Part shown: piece after piece, positions 61,563 to 64,000 of the stretch
Position numbering within the stretch: the first letter of the stretch is position 1
How the letters are laid out: every line of letters starts with the position of its first letter
Assembly: GCF_900111895.1 (NCBI RefSeq)
Contig: NZ_FOKB01000003.1
Span: forward strand, 1 to 64,000
Reading direction: 5' to 3'
DNA length: 64,000 nt
Source: Pseudomonas simiae
GTDB taxonomy: Bacteria; Pseudomonadota; Gammaproteobacteria; Pseudomonadales; Pseudomonadaceae
The notes under the pieces: model-generated
The model's database searches: none
The model's input: only the letters and a program-made list of their open reading frames with translations
What the model was told of the DNA's origin: nothing
Program-made: the position numbers and the translations under genes

Positions 61563-63449
61563 ATGGGCGAGTTTGGTAATTTTGGGTGGTTATTTCAAAG
61601 CGGTCTTGACGCAATGATTTCATCGTTAATTTCGATGGGAACAAAGAATGCTGAGCTTGCTGAAACAGTTCGCCAGCTCGCCAGGGCTGTGCCTTACATT
61701 TCATTATCTTGGATTATTTGGAATCTGGTGCGAGGCAGGCCCACCAGTATGCCTTTCGGGATTTTTATCACATCGCTGTTCGTATTTATCGCTTTGCAGC
61801 CTGAAACCGTGACCTTCCCTGGTCGTGCCAGCATGGAAATGACAAAAGGACAATCATTTACACTTCAAGTAGTTCTCCCTACATATGAAAAGCTCGTACA
61901 GGTGTATCGAACTAAAGATAACGACCAATCAGCACTAATGATTGCCGATCTCACCGAGCGGGAAATTACCCCTTTCATGGGAAGTGATTTGGCTAAGCTC
62001 ATAAAGGATTACAAAGTATATTGCGAGCCAAGTCCTAACGATGACAGTAGCGTTCCAGAAACTACTTGGCAAGCTATAGGGCTTCGAGGTGGTGGTGCGC
62101 TCGGAGTACCGGATTCTCAAGTTTCTATACTTAGTAGTGCCACTGCCGATAAGGTGTCAGGCCTGACTTTTTCGTGGTTTCCACAAATTCGACAAGCTCT
62201 AACTTTAATTGATACTTATAAGGCAAGCGAACGGAGGTCCGCAGGAAAAGCTGCGCTAGAAAAGTTAAGTAGTGATAAGTGGCCAACTGGAAAAAGATAC
62301 TTGCTACCTAATGAATCAGGTTGGAAGTCTAGACTATCAGGCGGCGTTGACGAGCCGGCAGGCTACCTGAACCCGTGGGAAATTGCCGATGGTTCGCTTT
62401 CTGATCCGGCGTTGTTAGCAGAGCCATCAGGTGTAAATAACAGATATTTAGTTCCGGAAAACTGCTATGAGGCTTATCAGGCTGCGCAAGCAGGTGCTGA
62501 AGAGGGATATAGGGCAGTGGGAGACCGTATTCGACCTTCTAATTTAGCACCTGATACAGAGCCATCTGTTGTCGCAGGGGTTAGAGCTTGGTCAGATGTT
62601 GTCAATAAAAGCCTAGGATCTCTTTATTCCGGTTCTGATGGCTCGTCTTTTGGTTCAAAGGTTCGCGAAAATGCATCTGAGGCGATTGGAGCACTCAATG
62701 AAGCAAACGGTGCACTTGCAACTTTAGATCTAGCGGCAAAGCTTCCATGGTTTGTCTATTTGACAGCAATGGGACAAGCCGCTCTTATTCATATATTCCC
62801 GCTGGTAGCGCTTTTGGCATGTGTCTTTGGTATAGAGATATTGCTCTATTGGATACGGCTGCTTGTATTTACATATCTATCATTGTTTTTTGCTGAAGGT
62901 ATTCTTTATTTAGTTGCTAGCCAATTAGCCAGCATAAGTTTTATACAAGCTGCAACTGCTATTAATAGCTCTGGTACGCCAATGGAGATTAATGGCATGC
63001 GCGGAGTTTTAGCCGGTGGCGCCGGATTCGTTATTCTGGTCGCAACATGGGCTGCTGCAGCGCTTTTGAGAGTTCAATCGCTACCAAAAACAGACGGTGC
63101 TGCCAGCTTCACCCAATTAGGAAGTATCGCTGCATCTGTCGCGGGCTCAGTCGTCGGCGGACTCTCTAAGATGTCGGCAATCAAGAGCGCCGGTCTAAAG
63201 CAAGAGCTACTCCGCGCAAAGATCCAACAAGCACAAAAAACCTTGGGCTCGCCTGGGCCGTCACCAGGTGGCTCCCCTAGCAGGGCTGATACACCGCCGC
63301 CTTCACGGCAAAGCCGCGAGTCTGCCGGTCAACGTCTTTCTCGACCAAGCTCTGCCGATAGATCAGAAGGTCAGCAGAAAAATCGTACCACTCGTGGCGA
63401 GCGTGCCGAAAAGCGTCGGTCGCCGCTCAACCCTTCGGACAATCAGTAG
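61563..63449 (+). CDS. Polytopic membrane protein, TraG-N/VirB6-like
   Basis: The 628-residue product has two helices near the N-terminus (about 42-56 and 64-79). A periplasmic domain of some 300 residues with two cysteines (VYCEPS, PENCYEA) follows, then four or five helices (about 390-515) and a long, basic, Ser/Pro/Arg-rich cytoplasmic tail (about 555-628). This topology resembles the TraG N-terminal or VirB6-type mating-pair proteins of transfer systems. I recognise the layout, not a clear signature. Codon use is AT-rich compared with the core genes. Confidence 0.55.
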   Translation: MGEFGNFGWLFQSGLDAMISSLISMGTKNAELAETVRQLARAVPYISLSWIIWNLVRGRPTSMPFGIFITSLFVFIALQPETVTFPGRASMEMTKGQSFTLQVVLPTYEKLVQVYRTKDNDQSALMIADLTEREITPFMGSDLAKLIKDYKVYCEPSPNDDSSVPETTWQAIGLRGGGALGVPDSQVSILSSATADKVSGLTFSWFPQIRQALTLIDTYKASERRSAGKAALEKLSSDKWPTGKRYLLPNESGWKSRLSGGVDEPAGYLNPWEIADGSLSDPALLAEPSGVNNRYLVPENCYEAYQAAQAGAEEGYRAVGDRIRPSNLAPDTEPSVVAGVRAWSDVVNKSLGSLYSGSDGSSFGSKVRENASEAIGALNEANGALATLDLAAKLPWFVYLTAMGQAALIHIFPLVALLACVFGIEILLYWIRLLVFTYLSLFFAEGILYLVASQLASISFIQAATAINSSGTPMEINGMRGVLAGGAGFVILVATWAAAALLRVQSLPKTDGAASFTQLGSIAASVAGSVVGGLSKMSAIKSAGLKQELLRAKIQQAQKTLGSPGPSPGGSPSRADTPPPSRQSRESAGQRLSRPSSADRSEGQQKNRTTRGERAEKRRSPLNPSDNQ

Positions 63450-63541
63450 TGCGAAGCACACGCAGCGTCGTTGTAGACGTGGTTCTGGCACGCGAGCCCT
63501 CATGCTTCGATGCAGACTCGCCCCTGCTTGAGTGCACCCAG

Positions 63542-63913
63542 ATGAGCCTTACATTCGATTATTACCTAACGGCCACGTACTGCGAAAACTGGGACAACCC
63601 GGTCGACCTCAGGTACCTGTTTGATGGCCTTGCCCCTTGGCCGGGATTGGTATGGGTCATGCGTGGGGATCAGTATTTTCTGTCGCCCCAACTGAGCGGA
63701 ATAGGCGCTTATGAGTGGGATGAAACGACCCCCATCGAGATTCGGCTTTTTGAGACGCCATCACTGGACGCTTTGACCTGGTATCTGGTGACTGCGGAAC
63801 TAAATCGACGAAACGGCTTTGATGACCGAATGGCGGAAATCCATGAGGTACAGCTGCAACACTTGATCAATGAGCTGCCAGTTGCGACGGTGCCTTACGT
63901 AGGGAGAGCTTGA
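63542..63913 (+). CDS. Hypothetical protein of the element
   Basis: A 123-residue acidic, aromatic-rich, apparently cytoplasmic protein (MSLTFDYYLTATYCENWDNP). I recognise no family. The reading frame is open back to a GTG at 63449 that overlaps the previous stop by one base, but those 31 residues do not look like a natural N-terminus; the start is therefore uncertain. It is followed 3 bp later by the next gene. Confidence 0.6.
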   Translation: MSLTFDYYLTATYCENWDNPVDLRYLFDGLAPWPGLVWVMRGDQYFLSPQLSGIGAYEWDETTPIEIRLFETPSLDALTWYLVTAELNRRNGFDDRMAEIHEVQLQHLINELPVATVPYVGRA

Positions 63914-63916
63914 AAA

Positions 63917-64000
63917 ATGGCCTATCACAGGGTTGTCGTTGCGTGGGCGACCTCCGCGATCGCGTTACTTCCGATGACTGTTGCGTTGCTCCCTCAGGCG
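63917..64000 (+). CDS. Start of an exported or membrane protein, cut by the window edge
   Basis: From the ATG at 63917 the frame stays open to the last base, giving 28 residues (MAYHRVVVAWATSAIALLPM onward) with a positively charged start and a hydrophobic stretch, as in a signal peptide. GGGAGA stands 8 bp before the ATG. It continues the presumed transfer gene cluster. Function unknown. Confidence 0.65.
   Translation, partial: MAYHRVVVAWATSAIALLPMTVALLPQA

Larger units (their letters stand above)
56040..64000 (+). mobile_element. Left end of an integrative (probably conjugative) element at a tRNA
   Basis: The region begins at the 3' end of a tRNA gene with an inward-reading tyrosine integrase. 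It continues with HTH, RepA, iterons, a second recombinase, an oriT-like stretch and membrane proteins resembling transfer components. From about 57200 the DNA is visibly more AT-rich and codon use differs from the core genes (more TTA, AAA, ATA). I found no second copy of the tRNA 3' end inside the window, so the right boundary lies outside. Confidence 0.8.

Noticed and set aside
63449..63541. Longer start (GTG at 63449) for the 123-residue hypothetical protein
   Set aside because: The extra 31 residues look like translated non-coding sequence and the frame beyond the ATG at 63542 looks like a natural N-terminus. The choice remains uncertain.
57210..64000. Search for a CRISPR array or a second tRNA 3' end (attR)
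   Set aside because: The only regular repeats are the iterons next to repA, whose spacers are 6-7 bp, too short for CRISPR. No copy of the tRNA end was found within the window.

Overview
The window is a piece of a Pseudomonas chromosome, most probably from the P. fluorescens group. Three things point there: the gene content and order (tyrS beside an rRNA operon; rpe-gph-trpE-trpG-trpD-trpC; amgK-murU next to lptD-surA-pdxA-rsmA-apaG-apaH; rpsU-dnaG-rpoD), proteins that read as typical Pseudomonas orthologues (Vfr-type Crp, PrkA/YeaH/SpoVR, AmgK/MurU), and REPIN repeats of the kind scattered through P. fluorescens genomes. Species is inferred, not proven.

Layout. 1-330: three tandem rRNA-type promoters firing leftwards into an rRNA operon that lies outside the window. 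343-12540: tyrS, an M23 peptidoglycan hydrolase, anmK, erpA, argC, hemJ, a nitronate monooxygenase-like protein, DUF805, an SDR, a HIT protein, coq7, an OsmC-family protein, crp/vfr and a lipoate ligase-like protein. 12700-18240: the trp genes with gph and rpe, all on the minus strand. 18324-26985: an iron-containing alcohol dehydrogenase, a four-gene polyamine-type ABC importer with a REPIN between its binding-protein and permease genes, and a two-component system whose sensor carries a periplasmic solute-binding domain. 27063-30574: a DUF3530 protein, djlA, murU and amgK. 30705-38290: lptD-surA-pdxA-rsmA-apaG-apaH-glpE. 38575-43444: the prkA-yeaH-spoVR stress module. 43508-47326: cca, folK, folB, plsY, tsaD. 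47529-52081: rpsU-dnaG-rpoD. 52203-55946: a large periplasmic-sensor/PAS/GGDEF/EAL protein.

From about 56040 to the right edge the character changes. A tRNA gene with a CAU anticodon is followed at once by a tyrosine integrase. Then come a small HTH gene, a plasmid-type RepA, four 14-bp iterons spaced 20-21 bp apart, an AT-rich stretch, a second tyrosine recombinase overlapping a small HTH-like gene on the other strand, and an 880-bp non-coding region. That region holds a candidate transfer origin and a dense cluster of hairpins. It is followed by a run of membrane-protein genes that looks like the start of a conjugation apparatus. I read this as the left end of an integrative, probably conjugative, element with plasmid-style replication, inserted at the tRNA. 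Its right end, relaxase and most of its transfer genes would lie beyond the window.

How the genes work together: AnmK, AmgK and MurU serve recycling of cell-wall MurNAc; LptD and SurA build the outer membrane; ErpA, HemJ and Coq7 serve Fe-S, haem and ubiquinone synthesis; rpsU-dnaG-rpoD couples translation, replication and transcription initiation. The most interesting part is the replication and transfer DNA of the island (58886-61364), where the function lies in non-coding structure.
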